Of a stretch of 64,000 bases of DNA, positions 52,360-62,798 are shown piece by piece. The translations under genes and the position numbers were made by a program. The notes below the pieces were generated by a model that did no database searches, was not told the DNA's origin, and saw only the letters and a list, made by a program, of their open reading frames with translations. Origin of the DNA: JACVRM01 sp963817375 (lineage in GTDB: Bacteria; Actinomycetota; Thermoleophilia; Gaiellales; Gaiellaceae); NCBI GenBank assembly GCA_963817375.1, contig CAWFOB010000009.1, forward strand, positions 62,001 to 126,000. Direction: 5' to 3'. Each line of letters begins with the position of its first letter. Position 1 is the first letter of the stretch.

Positions 52360-53203
52360 ATGTCCGAGCCCGAGCGCGCGGACCGAGGGCCGCTCCCAGC
52401 GTGGAGCCTGCCGCTCGGCGACACCGAACGCATCCGCATCCAGATGCAGTGGCCCGAGCACGTCACGCGCGAGTGGGCCGTGGGCGGCGCCGACGGGCGA
52501 GGGCGTCCGCGTCTGCATCCTCGACAGCGGCGTCGAGCCCGACCATCCGCTGGTCGGCCCGATCGCCGGCGCCAAGGTCGTCTCGATCGGCGAGGAGGGC
52601 GAGACCAACGTCGAGGACGACACCGAGGGCGACGTCGTGCGGCCACGGCACCGCGTGCGCGGGGATCATCCACATCGCTCGCCCCGAAGGCCGAGCTCTA
52701 CAGCGTGCGCGTGCTCGGCGCCGGCGCGACCGGCAGCGGCCCGGTGCTGCTCGCCGGCCTGCGCTGGGCGATCGACCAGGACTACCACGTCATCAACATG
52801 AGCCTCTCGACGACGAAGAGCCAGTTCGCCGGCGTGCTGCACGAGCTCGCCGACAGCGCCTACTTCCGGCGCACCGTGCTCGTCGCGTCGGCGCACAACA
52901 TGCCGGTGGAGAGCTACCCGTGGCGGTTCTCCTCCGTGATCTCCGTCGGGAGCCACGAGGAGGACGACTCGCACGCCTTCTTCTACAACCCCGACCCGCC
53001 GGTCGAGTTCTTCGCGCGCGGCGTGAACCTCGACGTGGCGTGGCGCGGCGGCGGGCAGATCCGCGCGACCGGCAACAGCTTCGCGACGCCCGCACCTGGC
53101 GGGAATCTGCGCGCTCGTGTTGAGTAAGCACCGCGATTTGACGCCCTTCCAGCTCAAGAACGTGCTCTACCTGACGGCCTCGAACGTGGCAGGCGACGCG
53201 TGA
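52360..53203 (+). CDS. Subtilisin-like serine protease (four frameshifts)
   Basis: S8 family. The triad is recoverable across frames: Asp in GVRVCILDSGVEPDHPL, His in GHGTACAGIIH, Ser in ATGNSFATP. AELYSVRVLG, AIDQDYHVINMSLS and VISVGSHEEDDSHAF lie between. Frame changes are needed near 52495, 52637, 52678 and 53092, after which it reads to TGA 53203, overlapping the GTG of the GAF gene. No signal peptide or prodomain, so possibly an intracellular subtilase. Four breaks in 850 bp leave open whether this is error or decay. Confidence 0.72.
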
Positions 53204-53842
53204 ACGACGGCGAGCTTCGCGACGCCGTCAGCGCCGGCGTCCTCGGATCGGAGGACGACTACCGCGCCCTGCTGCAGTCGATCGTCGAGGTCGCGCGGTC
53301 GATCTTCGGCGCCAAGGCGTCGTCGCTCATGCTGCTCGACGAGGAGGCGGACGAGCTCGTCTTCGAGGCCGTCGCCGGCGAGGGCAGCGACGACCCTCAT
53401 CGGCCAGCGCTTCCCGTCCAGCACCGGCATCGCCGGCTGGGTGCTGGTCACGCGGCAGCCGCTCGTGATCGAGGACCTGCGCCAGGACCCGCGCTTCTCG
53501 CGCACGACCGCGGAGAGCACCGGCTACGTGCCCGAGGGGATGATGTGCGTGCCGCTCCTGCACGACGAGCAGGCGCTCGGCGTGCTCTACGTGCTCGACC
53601 GGCCGACGAACTCCCGCTTCACGCTGGCCGAGATGGACCTGCTCGGACTGTTCGGCAACCAGGCCGCGATCGCCCTGCAGCTGCTTCGGCGCGCCCGCCG
53701 GGTGCGCGCGCTCATGGACGGCGAGACGGGCGACGACGTCGCCGCGGTCGCGCAGCTCGCGGAGACGGTCGACAAGCTCGAGGACGAGCGGCGGACCGCC
53801 GGCGTGCAGCTCATCAAGGCGATCGAGAAGATCCTGCGGTGA
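53200..53842 (+). CDS. GAF-domain protein (frameshifted)
   Basis: About 213 residues after one frame correction near 53393 (EAVAGEGSDD then LIGQRFPSSTGIAGWVL). GAF domain: LLQSIVEVARSIFGAKASSLMLLDEEADELVF, GYVPEGMMCVPLLHDEQALGVLYVLDRP, LGLFGNQAAIALQ. A short coiled coil ends it (AETVDKLEDERRTAGVQLIKAIEKI). No output domain, so it may act as a ligand-sensing adaptor. Between subtilase and M16 genes with overlapping stops and starts. Confidence 0.8.
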
Positions 53843-55098
53843 CCGCCTACGAGCGCACAACGCTGTCGAATGGCGTTCGCGTGATCGCCGCGCCGATGGA
53901 CAGCGTCCAGTCGACCGCGTGCTACCTGATGCTCGAGGCAGGGTCGCGCTACGAGCGCGAGCAGGACCAGGGGCTTGCGCACTTCGTCGAGCACGTCGTC
54001 TTCTGCGGCACGCCGCGCCGGCCGACGTCCAAGGCGCTCGCCGGCGAGGTCGATGCGATCGGCGGGCTGTTCAACGCCTCGACCGGCAAGGAGGGCACCT
54101 ACTACTACGTGAAGTGCGCGTCCGAGTACGCGCCCCAGGCGCTCGACGTGCTGACCGACATGCTGAGGAACTCGCTTTTCAACCCGGAGGACATCGAGCG
54201 CGAGAAGGGCGTGATCGTCGAAGAGATGCGCTCGAAGTTCAACGCGCCGCTCGACTACGTCGACGAGAACTTCGAGCTGCTCGTCTACGGCGACACCCCT
54301 CTCGGCCGCATCCGGATCGGCACCGAGGAGACGGTGCGCGGGATGACGCGTGACCGGCTCGTCGACTTCGCCGGCCGAATGTACGAACCGTCCAGGCTCG
54401 TCGTCGGCCTGGCCGGGCGGGTGGACGACGCCCTCCTGGCCCGCGTCGAGGAACTGCTCGGCGACCTCCAGGGGACGCGCGCGCCCGACTTCGCGCCGGC
54501 CGCGCCGGACGGCGGTGCCACGGTGCTGCTCGAATCGAAGCCGATCGACCAGGCGGCCCTGTGCCTCGGCGTGCGTTCGTACGCCGAGTCGCATCCGGAC
54601 CGTCCGGCGGTCCAGCTGCTCGGGACGGTGCTCGGCGGCGGCATGTCGTCGCGGCTCTACGAGGAGCTGGCGATACGCCGCGGGCTCGTCTACTCGATCT
54701 ACATGGTGGCGTTCAACCATTCGGACACCGGGGCGCTCTGGGCCGAGGGCGGCGTCAACGCGGACAAGGTCGACGAGGCGATCACGGTGATCGCCGGCGA
54801 GCTCCGCCGGACGGCGGAAGAGCCGATCCCAAGCGACGAGCTGGAGAAGGCCCGCACCTACGCCAAGAGCCGGTTCGTCTTCTCGACCGAGACGCCGCAG
54901 GACCTGCTCACGCGCGCGCTCTGGGATGAGGTCAAAGGCGGGGGAGTGCGCGAGCCCGATGAGCAGCTGCACGCACTAAACGCCGTGACTGCCGAGGACG
55001 TTCAGCGCGTGGCCGCGGACATCGTCGGCGCCGGGCTCTACCTCTCCATCATCGGGCCGTACGACGACGCGGCCCGGTTCGAGCAGCTCCTTACATGA
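53839..55098 (+). CDS. M16-family zinc metallopeptidase
   Basis: 419 residues from GTG 53839. Inverted zinc motif HFVEH (GLAHFVEHVVFCGTPRR) with the distal Glu in IEREKGVIVEEMRSKFN; N-terminal TTLSNGVRVIAAPM and C-terminal half with GGGMSSRLYEELAIRRGLVYS (the RGL/Tyr substrate clamp). Single-chain processing-peptidase type, often encoded near pnp in bacteria; here it ends the subtilase-GAF-M16 run. Intact. Confidence 0.94.
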   Translation: MTAYERTTLSNGVRVIAAPMDSVQSTACYLMLEAGSRYEREQDQGLAHFVEHVVFCGTPRRPTSKALAGEVDAIGGLFNASTGKEGTYYYVKCASEYAPQALDVLTDMLRNSLFNPEDIEREKGVIVEEMRSKFNAPLDYVDENFELLVYGDTPLGRIRIGTEETVRGMTRDRLVDFAGRMYEPSRLVVGLAGRVDDALLARVEELLGDLQGTRAPDFAPAAPDGGATVLLESKPIDQAALCLGVRSYAESHPDRPAVQLLGTVLGGGMSSRLYEELAIRRGLVYSIYMVAFNHSDTGALWAEGGVNADKVDEAITVIAGELRRTAEEPIPSDELEKARTYAKSRFVFSTETPQDLLTRALWDEVKGGGVREPDEQLHALNAVTAEDVQRVAADIVGAGLYLSIIGPYDDAARFEQLLT

Positions 55099-55126
55099 AA
55101 AAGACCGGGGCCTTTCGGCCCCGGTC
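55098..55126 (-). terminator. Rho-independent terminator (minus strand)
   Basis: A perfect 10-bp stem GACCGGGGCC/GGCCCCGGTC with a 4-base loop (55103-55126), followed on the minus strand by TTTTT. It ends the KAQGDG mini-gene. Reading on the plus strand the hairpin follows the M16 stop directly but lacks a T tract. Confidence 0.85.
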
Positions 55127-55152
55127 AAAAGTGCGTCGAAGACTTGTAGCGG

Positions 55153-55320
55153 CTAGAGGCGGCCGTCGCCCTGGGCCTTGCCGTCGCCCTGGGCCTTGCC
55201 GTCGCCCTGGGCCTTGCCGTCGCCCTGGGCCTTGCCATCTCCCTGCGCCTTGTTGTCGAGCAGCGAGTGTGCCTGCACGTCGTCCTCAGTCTCCGTTCCG
55301 ATGTCCTCGCGGTCCTCCAC
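55153..55320 (-). CDS. Tandem-repeat mini-protein (KAQGDG x5)
   Basis: 55 residues. GTG 55320 is preceded by a strong GAAGGAGG six to eight bases upstream, which decides the start over the upstream in-frame ATG 55356. An acidic leader-like half (MEDREDIGTETEDDVQAHSLLDN) is followed by five exact KAQGDG units and RL. The 18-bp units are near-identical in DNA, implying recent expansion. Own terminator at 55098-55126. No known family fixed; the leader-plus-repeated-core layout recalls ribosomal peptide precursors, but no maturase gene is in view. Confidence 0.65.
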   Translation of the reverse strand: MEDREDIGTETEDDVQAHSLLDNKAQGDGKAQGDGKAQGDGKAQGDGKAQGDGRL

Positions 55321-55407
55321 TGGTGTTCCTCCTTCTGTGTTCGCCTGCCGGGTCATACGCCCAACTAGACGATGGTACTCGGAGGAATCTTCCCTCCTCA
55401 CTAGGAA

Positions 55408-55427
55408 ATTGCAACGAGCGCTGCAAT
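55408..55427. promoter_or_regulatory. Inverted repeat upstream of MFS gene
   Basis: ATTGCA, eight bases, TGCAAT (55408-55413, 55422-55427), ending 10 bp before the GTG of the MFS gene. The spacing and symmetry suit a dimeric repressor operator or a short mRNA hairpin over the ribosome site; no regulator gene is adjacent. Confidence 0.4.
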
Positions 55428-55436
55428 TGTTCGCCG

Positions 55437-57108
55437 GTGCTCGGTCGGATCAGGGGGAGCGTCGGCGAGTCGTTGGCTGCCTTTCGCGACGTTTTCGCCA
55501 ATCCGGATCTGCGCCGGCTGGAGCTGGCGTGGACGGCGACCCAGCTCGGCCGGTTCGCATATTTCATCGCGATCGCCGTGTACGCGTTCGACGCCGGCGG
55601 GGCGACTGCCGTCGGTCTTGTCGCCGTCATCAGGCTCCTGCCGTCGGCGTTCGCCGCCGCCCTTCACCTCGATCCTCGGTGATCGCTACTCGCGCAAGCG
55701 GGTGATGTTCCTGACCAACCTCGCGCAGGCGGCGACGATCGGCGCCGCGGGCGTCGTGATCCTCGGCGACGGGCCCAGCGCGGTCGTCTACACGCTGGTC
55801 GCGCTCAACGCGGTCGTCGTGACGGCGTTCCGGCCGGCGCAGGCGGCGCTCGTGCCCTCGCTCGCGCGGACGCCGTCAGAGCTGACCGCCGCGAACGTCA
55901 CGGCGAGCACGATCGAGAGCCTCGGCCTCTTCGTCGGGCCTGCGATCGGCGGTGTGCTGCTTGCGGTTACAAGCACTGGCGTCGTCTTCCTGGCGACTGC
56001 CGGTACCGCCCTGCTCTCCGCGCTGCTCGTCGCGCGCATCTCGGCGGAGCCGGCACGCGAGCGCGCGCCGGCGCGGGAGGGCAAGCTCAAGATGGCGTTC
56101 GCGGGGTTCGGCACGGTCGTGACCGATCCGTCTCTCCGCGTACTCGAGGGCCTGATGTTCGCGCAGACACTGGTCGCGGGCGCGTTCAACGTTCTCGTCG
56201 TCGTTGCCGCGTTCGACCTGCTCCACCTCGGCTCCGGCGGGCTCGGCGCTCTCAACTCGGCGGTCGGCATCGGTGGCCTGGCAGGGGCCGTCGCTGCCGC
56301 CCTGCTCGTCAGCTACGGCCGCGTGTCGAACCAGTTCGCCCTCGGCATGCTCCTCTGGGGCGTCCCGATCGCGCTCATCGGCGTGTGGCCCAACTCGGCG
56401 CTCGCATTCGCCCTGCTCCTGCTCGTCGGAATCGGCAACACCATCGTCGACGTGACCGACCTGACGCTGCTTCAGCGGGCCGTCCCCGATGAGGTGCTCG
56501 CGCGCGTGTTCGGCGCTGTCAACTCGATCACGACCGGCGCGCTCGCACTCGGCTCGATTCTCGCCCCCGTGCTGATCAGCGGGATCGGCGTCCGCTGGGC
56601 GCTGGTCGTCACCGGCGCGCTGCTCCCGATCCTCACGGTGCTGCTCTTCCGTCCGCTCTCCGCGCTCGACCGCGGCGCCATCGTCGCGAAGAGCGAGCTG
56701 GATCTGCTCCGGGCCAACGACATCTTCGCGGCGTTGCCGCAGGCAATGGTGGAGCTCCTCGCCGGCCGGCTGACCCCGGTGCAAACCGCGGCCGGCGAGG
56801 TCATCTTCCGGCAGGGCGACCACGGCGACCGCTACTACCTCGTCTCGGAGGGGCGGGTCGACGTCACGATCGACGGCGAGCACACGCGGACGCTCGGCCC
56901 GGGGGAGGGGTTCGGCGAGATCGCCCTGCTGCGCGACGTCCCGCGCACGGCGACCGTCACGGCGGCGACGCCCATCGCGCTCTACGCGCTGGAGCGCGAC
57001 GACTTCCTGACCGCGGTGACCGGCCACGCGGAGAGCTCCGACCGTGCCGAGAACCTCATCGCGAGCCGCGTCGGCGCGATGCGGGCGTCCGAGCTCGAAG
57101 CCGTCTGA
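55437..57108 (+). CDS. MFS transporter with C-terminal cNMP-binding domain (frameshifted)
   Basis: About 556 residues after one correction near 55658 (IRLLPSAFAAPFTSILGDRYSRKRV). Twelve hydrophobic segments with the MFS loop GDRYSRKRVMFLTN and a central charged loop (EPARERAPAREGKLK). The last 130 residues are a Crp-like cyclic-nucleotide fold: AAGEVIFRQGDHGDRYYLVSEGRVDVTID, GPGEGFGEIALLRDVPRTATVTA. The phosphate-binding cassette GFGEIALLRDVPRTATV is well formed, so transport may be gated by cAMP or cGMP. GTG 55437 is the proposed start. Confidence 0.83.
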
Positions 57109-57111
57109 CCC

Positions 57112-58111
57112 CTAGCCACAGAACACACGCGTGAACGGCACCGTCGGCCGGCCGCTGCGCGGGGGCAGCTCGTCGATCGTGCCGTCTCGCCGTCTCACGT
57201 AGGCCGGCACGCGGATGCCCGCGGCCGGAACGAGGTGGAAGCAGGCGAGCGCCGCCCGGAGTTGCGTCTCGGGATGGAACTCGTGCGCGTGCTGCCAGTG
57301 GCCGACGATCTCGTGGACCGGCGCCCGCGGGGCGATCGCGCGGAGGCGGCTGTAGAAGCGCGCCCGTCTGCCGCGCCTGATCGGTGACGACCGCGTCGGC
57401 ATGGCTCCACCAGAGCTGGACCGGCACGTCCGAGCGGGCGATCGCGCGCACGCGGCTCGCGGGGCTCCGCGCGGCGTATGCCTGCGGGACCTGTGCAGGC
57501 GAGCCGCCGAACTCGGTACGCGCCAGCGCCGGGAGCTGGTGCTCGCCCGGCGTGAGCGGCCACTGTCCGGTAGCGCGCGGCCATGTCGGTGACCGGGTCG
57601 AAGGCGACGACCCCGGCGAGCTTTGCGTCGTCGCGCGCCAGCAACAGGAGCGATTCCTGCGCGCCCATGCTGCTGCCGATCGCGTACGTGCGGCCGTTCA
57701 GCTCGAGCCACGGAAACGCCGCTCGCACGAGCTCGGGCATCCGTGCCAGGTCGTCGATCTGGCCGCCGTAGCCCCACGAGTACAGCGGCAGCCGCCGCCC
57801 CTGTCCGTCCGGCGAGACGAGCGCGAACGGACCGTCGGCCGGAACGTCGCCCCAGAAGCGGAGGTTGTAGGCAGCCGTCGACGCCGCGGCCGTGCGGGCG
57901 AGATCACGAGCGGGATCGCCGGGTGCCGGTCGGGCCCGTACCACGCGGGGAGCACGAGGTAGGCGGTTCGCGCCGCGCCGTCGTGGGCCGTGTACGAGAA
58001 CGTCAGCGTCTGGACGCGCGCGGCTCGTCGCGCCGGCGCTGCGGACGAACGAGAGCGATCGCCGGCGCGTATAAACGCGAGCACGAGCGCGAGGATCAGC
58101 CGCGGGCGCAT
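57112..58111 (-). CDS. Secreted alpha/beta-hydrolase esterase (three frameshifts)
   Basis: ATG 58111 opens a signal peptide (RPRLILALVLAFIRAG). Recovered segments: TAYLVLPAWYGPDRHPAIPLVISP; FALVSPDGQGRRLPLYSWGYGGQIDDLARMPEL; nucleophile YAIGSSMGAQESLLL; VAFDPVTDMAARY; then Asp in LWWSHADAVVTD and His in EIVGHWQHAHEF. Breaks lie near 57895, 57570 and 57362. The order matches prolyl-oligopeptidase or PHB-depolymerase-like esterases. Convergent with the MFS gene. Confidence 0.75.
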
Positions 58112-58184
58112 CTCGCGTACCTCTACCCGCTCCGGTACCTCCCGGATGCTTGTTGGCGCGGGTGAACCCGCCTAGGCTTTTCTG

Positions 58185-61100
58185 GTGCCCGACGTGACCT
58201 GCACGAGCTGCGGTGCCGAGAACCCCGCCGGACAGAAGTTCTGCGGGGAGTGCGGTCACGCGCTCGCGGCGGTCTGCTCGTCATGCGGCGCTGCCAACCC
58301 GCCAGGGCAGCGGTTCTGCGGCGAGTGCGGGACGGCGCTTGGCGCGACCGCTGCTTCGCCCACTCGCGAGCCGGCGTCTACGGCCGCCGAGCGGCGGCTC
58401 GTCTCCGTCCTCTTCGCCGACCTCGTCGGCTTCACGACCGCCTCCGAGGGCCGCGACTCCGAGGAGACCCGCGAGCTCCTCTCCCGCTACTTCGACACCG
58501 CGCGGACGCTCGTCGAGCGCTACGGCGGCACCGTCGAGAAGTTCATCGGCGACGCGGTGATGGCGGTGTGGGGGACACCGGTCGCGCAGGAGGACGACGC
58601 CGAGCGCGCCGTGCGCGCCGCGCTCGATCTCGTCGCCGCGGTGCCAGCGTCTCGACGAATCGCTGCGCGCCCGGGCGGGCGTCCTGACGGGCGAGGCTGC
58701 CGTCACGCTCGGCGCCGAGGGCCAGGGCATGGTCGCGGGCGACCTGGTCAACACCGCGTCGCGCATCCAGTCGGCGGCCGAGCCGGGCAGAGTGCTCGTG
58801 GGCGAGACCACGAAGCGCGCCTCCGAGGCGGCCGTCGCCTACGAGGACGCCGGCGAGCACGATCTCAAGGGCAAGGCCGAGGCCGCCCATCTCTGGCGCG
58901 CGCTCCGTGTCGTCGCCAATCGTGGCGGCGAAGGTCGGGCAAGCGCCCTCGAGGCGCCGTTCGTCGGGCGCGACCGCGAGTTCCGGCTCGTCAAGGACAT
59001 CTTCCACGCCTCGGGGGACGACGGCCGTGCCACGCTCGCGACAGTCGTCGGGGTCGCTGGGATCGGCAAGTCGCGGCTCGCGTGGGAGCTCGAAAAGCAC
59101 ATCGACGGCCTGGCCGACCTCGTCTGGTGGCACCGCGGCCGGTGTCTCGCCTACGGGGAAGGCGTCGCCTTCTGGGCGCTGGCCGAGATGGTGCGTATGC
59201 GGGCACGGATCACGGAGGACGAGCCCGAGGAGAGCGCGCACCGCGAAACTCGCCGCAGCCGTCGAGGAGCAGATCACGGACCACGGCGAGCGCGAATGGG
59301 TCGAGCCCCTCCTGCGCCACCTGCTCGGCCTCGGCGAGCGCCCACAGGTCGAACGGGCCGATCTGTTCTCCGCCTGGCGGCTCTTCTTCGAGCGGATGAG
59401 CGACACCGCGCCGGTGGCGCTCGTCTTCGAGGACCTGCACTGGGCCGACACGGCGCTCCTCGACTTCATCGAGCACCTGCTCGAGTGGTCGCGGGCGAAG
59501 CCGATCTTCGTGCTCGCCCTGACGCGTCCCGAGCTACTCGAAAGCCGCCCCGACTTCGGCGTCCACGGGCGCAGCGCGACGCGCCTGGCGCTGGAGCCGC
59601 TGGACGACGACGCGATGGACGCGCTCCTCGACGGGCTCGTGCCCGGCCTGCCGGGCGAGGTGCGCGGGCAGATCCGCGGCCGCGCCGACGGCATCCCGCT
59701 CTACGCGGTCGAGACGGTGCGCATGCTGCTCGACCGCGGCGCGCTGACCCGGGATGGGGACACGCTGCGGGTCGTCGGCTCGCTGGACGATCTCGATGTC
59801 CCGGAGACGCTGCATGCCCTTATCGCCGCGCGCCTCGACAGCCTGGAGCCGGAGGAGCGGCAGCTGATCCAGCACGCCGCGGTGCTCGGGAAGACATTCG
59901 GCGCACGCGGTCTCGCGGCGCTGAGCGACACCGACGAGGAATCGGTCGCACCCGCGCTCGAGCGACTCGTCCGCAAGGAGCTGCTGACGATCGACGCCGA
60001 CCCGCGTTCCCCCGAACGCGGCCAGTACGGCTTCCTGCAGGCACTCGTCCAGCGTGTCGCCTACGAGACGTTGGCGCGACGCGAGCGCGGGCGGCTGCAC
60101 AGGGCAGCGGCCTCCTTTCTCGAGCACGAGGCAGGCATCGATCCCGACGAGATCGCCGAGGTGATCGCCGCCCACCATCGCGACGCGTTCGAGGCCGACC
60201 CGAACGGACCGGACGCGGCCGCAAGCCGGCTTGCAGCGGGCGCCTGGCTGGAGCGCGCCGGCGAGCGGGCGGCGTCGCTCGGTGCACCCGAGGACGGACA
60301 ACGCGCCTTCGACGACGCCGCGGCGATCGCGGAGGATCCGGCGGAGCGGGCGCGCCTGCTGGAGCGGGCCGGCAGGCTGGCCGAGCAGGCGAGCCGGTTC
60401 GCCGAAGGCGAGGAACGCCTGCGGGCCTCCGTCGAGATCTTTACGGCGGTCGGCGACCCGCACGCCGCCGCCCGTGCCGCATCCTCCCTGGGCCTCACGC
60501 TCTGGAGGCTCAATCGTTCGGACGAGGCGCTCGCGACGATGCGCCCCGCCCTCGAGGCGCTCTCACACGAGGACCACGACGTCGACGTGGGCAAGCTCGC
60601 GGCTGCGCTCGCCCGGATCGAGCACTTCGCCGGGGAGCAGGCGCGTGCGTACGAGTGCGTCGAGCTCGCACTGGACGTGGCCGAGGAGCACCGCGACATG
60701 GCCCTCCTGTCCGAGGCCCTGAACACGAAGAGCCTGCTGTTGCCGGCGTCGCGGCAGGCCGAGCAGCATGCGCTCCTGCGCGAGGCGCTGCGGATCGCCG
60801 AGGAGCACGACCTCACCGAGCAGCTGATCAGGGCGATCAACAACCTGATCGTCCATGCGGAGGCGTACGACCGGCCCGCCGAGGCCGCGGCCCTGCTGCA
60901 GCAAGCCATCGACATCGCACGCGCACGGGGGCATCGGGCCTACCTGACGTGGTTCGGCGCGGGGCTCGTCACCGAGCACTTCGAGAACGGTGACTGGGAC
61001 GAGGCGTTCGCGCTTGCAGGCGAGACGCTCCCCGAGGGCACGATGCATACCGGGAATGCGATCGGCGCTGCGGTCACGGCCGCGATGGCGAGCTTCGAAC

Positions 61101-61704
61101 GCGCGGACGATGAGGGCGCGCGGCCTGGCTTTCCCGGATACCGTCGGATCTGGCCGAATCGACCGACTTGCAGAATGCAATCGGGGCCGTCTTCGCCGAT
61201 GCGGTGGAGGCGTTCCTCGGCCGGCGCGCCGCGGACGGGGTGAGCGAGCTCGAGCGCGCCGCGCAGACGTTCGCTCTCGAGGGACCAATGGGGATCGCCG
61301 CCGGCGCGTTCGAGTGGGCCGCCAACGGCGCTGTGCTCCTCGGCGAGCCCGCTGCTGCGGCACCGCTCGCGGACCTGTATGACACGGCGCCGCCGTCGGC
61401 GCTGACCCGGTTCTTGCGGATCGAGGGTGGACGCGTCCGCGCGCTCCGGGCCCGCGCAGCCGGAGAGGAGGACGTCGCGGCGGACGCGTTTGCCGAGGCA
61501 CTCGCAGCGGCGCGGAGCCTGGGGCGCAACGGCCACCTCGCTCCGCTGCTGGCCGATTACGGCGCGTGGCTCGTCGAATGCGGGCGCGCCGCCGAGGCCG
61601 AGCCGCTGCTCGACGAGGCGCGCGAGCTGTTCGGGCGCATGGGTGCGAAGCGCTGGCTGGAGCGGATCGACGCGGTCAAGCCGAAGGAGACGGTCGCAGC
61701 CTGA
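58185..61704 (+). CDS. Zinc-ribbon, class III cyclase, AAA ATPase, TPR regulator (three frameshifts)
   Basis: About 1170 residues after correction. Order: two zinc ribbons (CTSCGAENPAGQKFCGECG and CSSCGAANPPGQRFCGECG), a class III adenylate/guanylate cyclase domain (VLFADLVGFTTASEGRD and EKFIGDAVMAVWG with both metal-binding Asp), an ATPase with P-loop VVGVAGIGKSRLAWE and Walker B-like VALVFEDLHWAD, then a long helical TPR-like region. Breaks lie near 58645, 59238 and 61135. Such multi-domain proteins are frequent in actinobacteria. Whether it makes cAMP is unknown. Confidence 0.85.
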
Positions 61705-61710
61705 ATGAAA

Positions 61711-61735
61711 AAACCCCCGATGGAGCGGGGGTTTT
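61711..61735. terminator. Bidirectional rho-independent terminator
   Basis: AAACCCCCG/CGGGGGTTT stem with a short loop, seven bases after the cyclase stop; TTTT follows on the plus strand and a longer T run on the minus strand. It serves the cyclase gene and the tRNA-Gln transcript that converges on it. Confidence 0.85.
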
Positions 61736-61740
61736 CGAAG

Positions 61741-61811
61741 CTGCGGGGCTAGGATTCGAACCTAGACTGCCCGGTCCAGAGCCGGGTGTCCTGCCGTTAG
61801 ACGACCCCGCA
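61741..61811 (-). tRNA. tRNA-Gln (CTG)
   Basis: On the minus strand: acceptor TGCGGGG/CCCCGCA, D stem GTC/GAC, anticodon stem CCCGG/CCGGG with loop CTCTGGA (anticodon CTG), T arm CTAGG-TTCGAAT-CCTAG, discriminator G. A U1-A72 pair is usual for tRNA-Gln. CCA not encoded. Overlaps the 3' end of the GGDEF frame. Confidence 0.95.
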
Positions 61812-62760
61812 AGGCCGGGTCGGATTGTAGCCGGGCCCGTTTCGCCTCGTACATCGCGGCGTCCGCGGCGGTGACCGCCTCTTCGAGCGACACGTCGGTG
61901 CTCCGCGCAGTGGCGCCGAGCGATGCGTGGATCCCCGCTTCCTCGAGCGTGCGGGTGAGCCGGCGTCGCAGCTGATCCAGGCCGTCGCCATCCGTGCGGA
62001 TGGCGAGGACGCCGAACTCGTCGCCCCCGAGCCGGGCGACGAAGTCATGGGTGCGGACGGCCGCCACGAGCACCTGTCCGGTGCGGCGGATGAGCTCGTC
62101 GCCGGCCGCGTGGCCCTGCACGTCGTTGCACTTCTTGAGCCCGTCGAGATCGAGCACGAGCACCCCGGCCGGGTCGCCGTAGCGCGCGCAGCGCGCCTCC
62201 TCGGCGGCCACGACCTCGTCCCAGAGGCGTCGGTTGCCGACCCCGGTCAATGCATCCGTTCGCGAGCTGCGCTCCGCACGCTCGCTGCGCCGCCGCTCGG
62301 CGTCGAGCGCACGCTCGGCCGCCATGACGGCGCCCAGCAGCTCGGCGACCAGCTCGACGGTGGGGAGCTCAGCGGCGATCTCGGCCGGCTGCGGCTCCGG
62401 GTCGAACGCGCAGAGCGTGCCGAACAGCTGCCCGTCCTCGTCGGGTATCGGGACGCCCATGTAGGCGTTGACTCCGAGCTCGCGTGAGAACGGGGTCTCG
62501 GCGTAGGCGGGCCAGTCGCGTGACTGCGCGGCGACGCGAGGGCCCTCGCGAGTGACCATCCGCGCGCAGAAGGTGTCCGACCAGCGAAAGCGATCGCCGG
62601 GCGCCATCCCGAAGGCGCTGCCCTCGGCCTGAAGCACGATCTGGTCCTTGCCCGCCGCCCGCGTCACCATCCAGATCGCAAACGGCAGGCGCTCCCGCAG
62701 GAACGCGAGCACGCGGTTGGCGTGCAGCTCGAAGCTGGCGTCAGGCGAATCCAGGACCAC
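61762..62760 (-). CDS. GAF-GGDEF diguanylate cyclase
   Basis: About 332 residues from a proposed GTG 62760 (start uncertain). GAF domain: FELHANRVLAFLRERLPFAIWMVTR, FSRELGVNAYMGVPIPDEDGQLFGTLCAFDP. A coiled linker leads to the GGDEF domain (RTDALTGVGNRRLWDEVV, LDLDGLKKCNDVQGHAAGDELI, RLGGDEFGVLAI), with an intact signature, so c-di-GMP synthesis is likely. No RxxD inhibitory site is evident. The domain ends near DAAMYEAKRAR; the frame then runs 50 bases into tRNA-Gln on the same strand and stops there. Confidence 0.85.
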   Translation of the reverse strand: MVLDSPDASFELHANRVLAFLRERLPFAIWMVTRAAGKDQIVLQAEGSAFGMAPGDRFRWSDTFCARMVTREGPRVAAQSRDWPAYAETPFSRELGVNAYMGVPIPDEDGQLFGTLCAFDPEPQPAEIAAELPTVELVAELLGAVMAAERALDAERRRSERAERSSRTDALTGVGNRRLWDEVVAAEEARCARYGDPAGVLVLDLDGLKKCNDVQGHAAGDELIRRTGQVLVAAVRTHDFVARLGGDEFGVLAIRTDGDGLDQLRRRLTRTLEEAGIHASLGATARSTDVSLEEAVTAADAAMYEAKRARLQSDPALRGRLTAGHPALDRAV

Positions 62761-62798
62761 CGCGTAGGGATCGGCCGCGGCGCGGCCGCCCTTGAGTC

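Noticed and set aside
55162..55250. Short tandem repeats resembling a CRISPR array
   Set aside because: The 18-bp units are contiguous with no spacers and translate to exact KAQGDG units in a gene with a good ribosome site; no cas genes are present.
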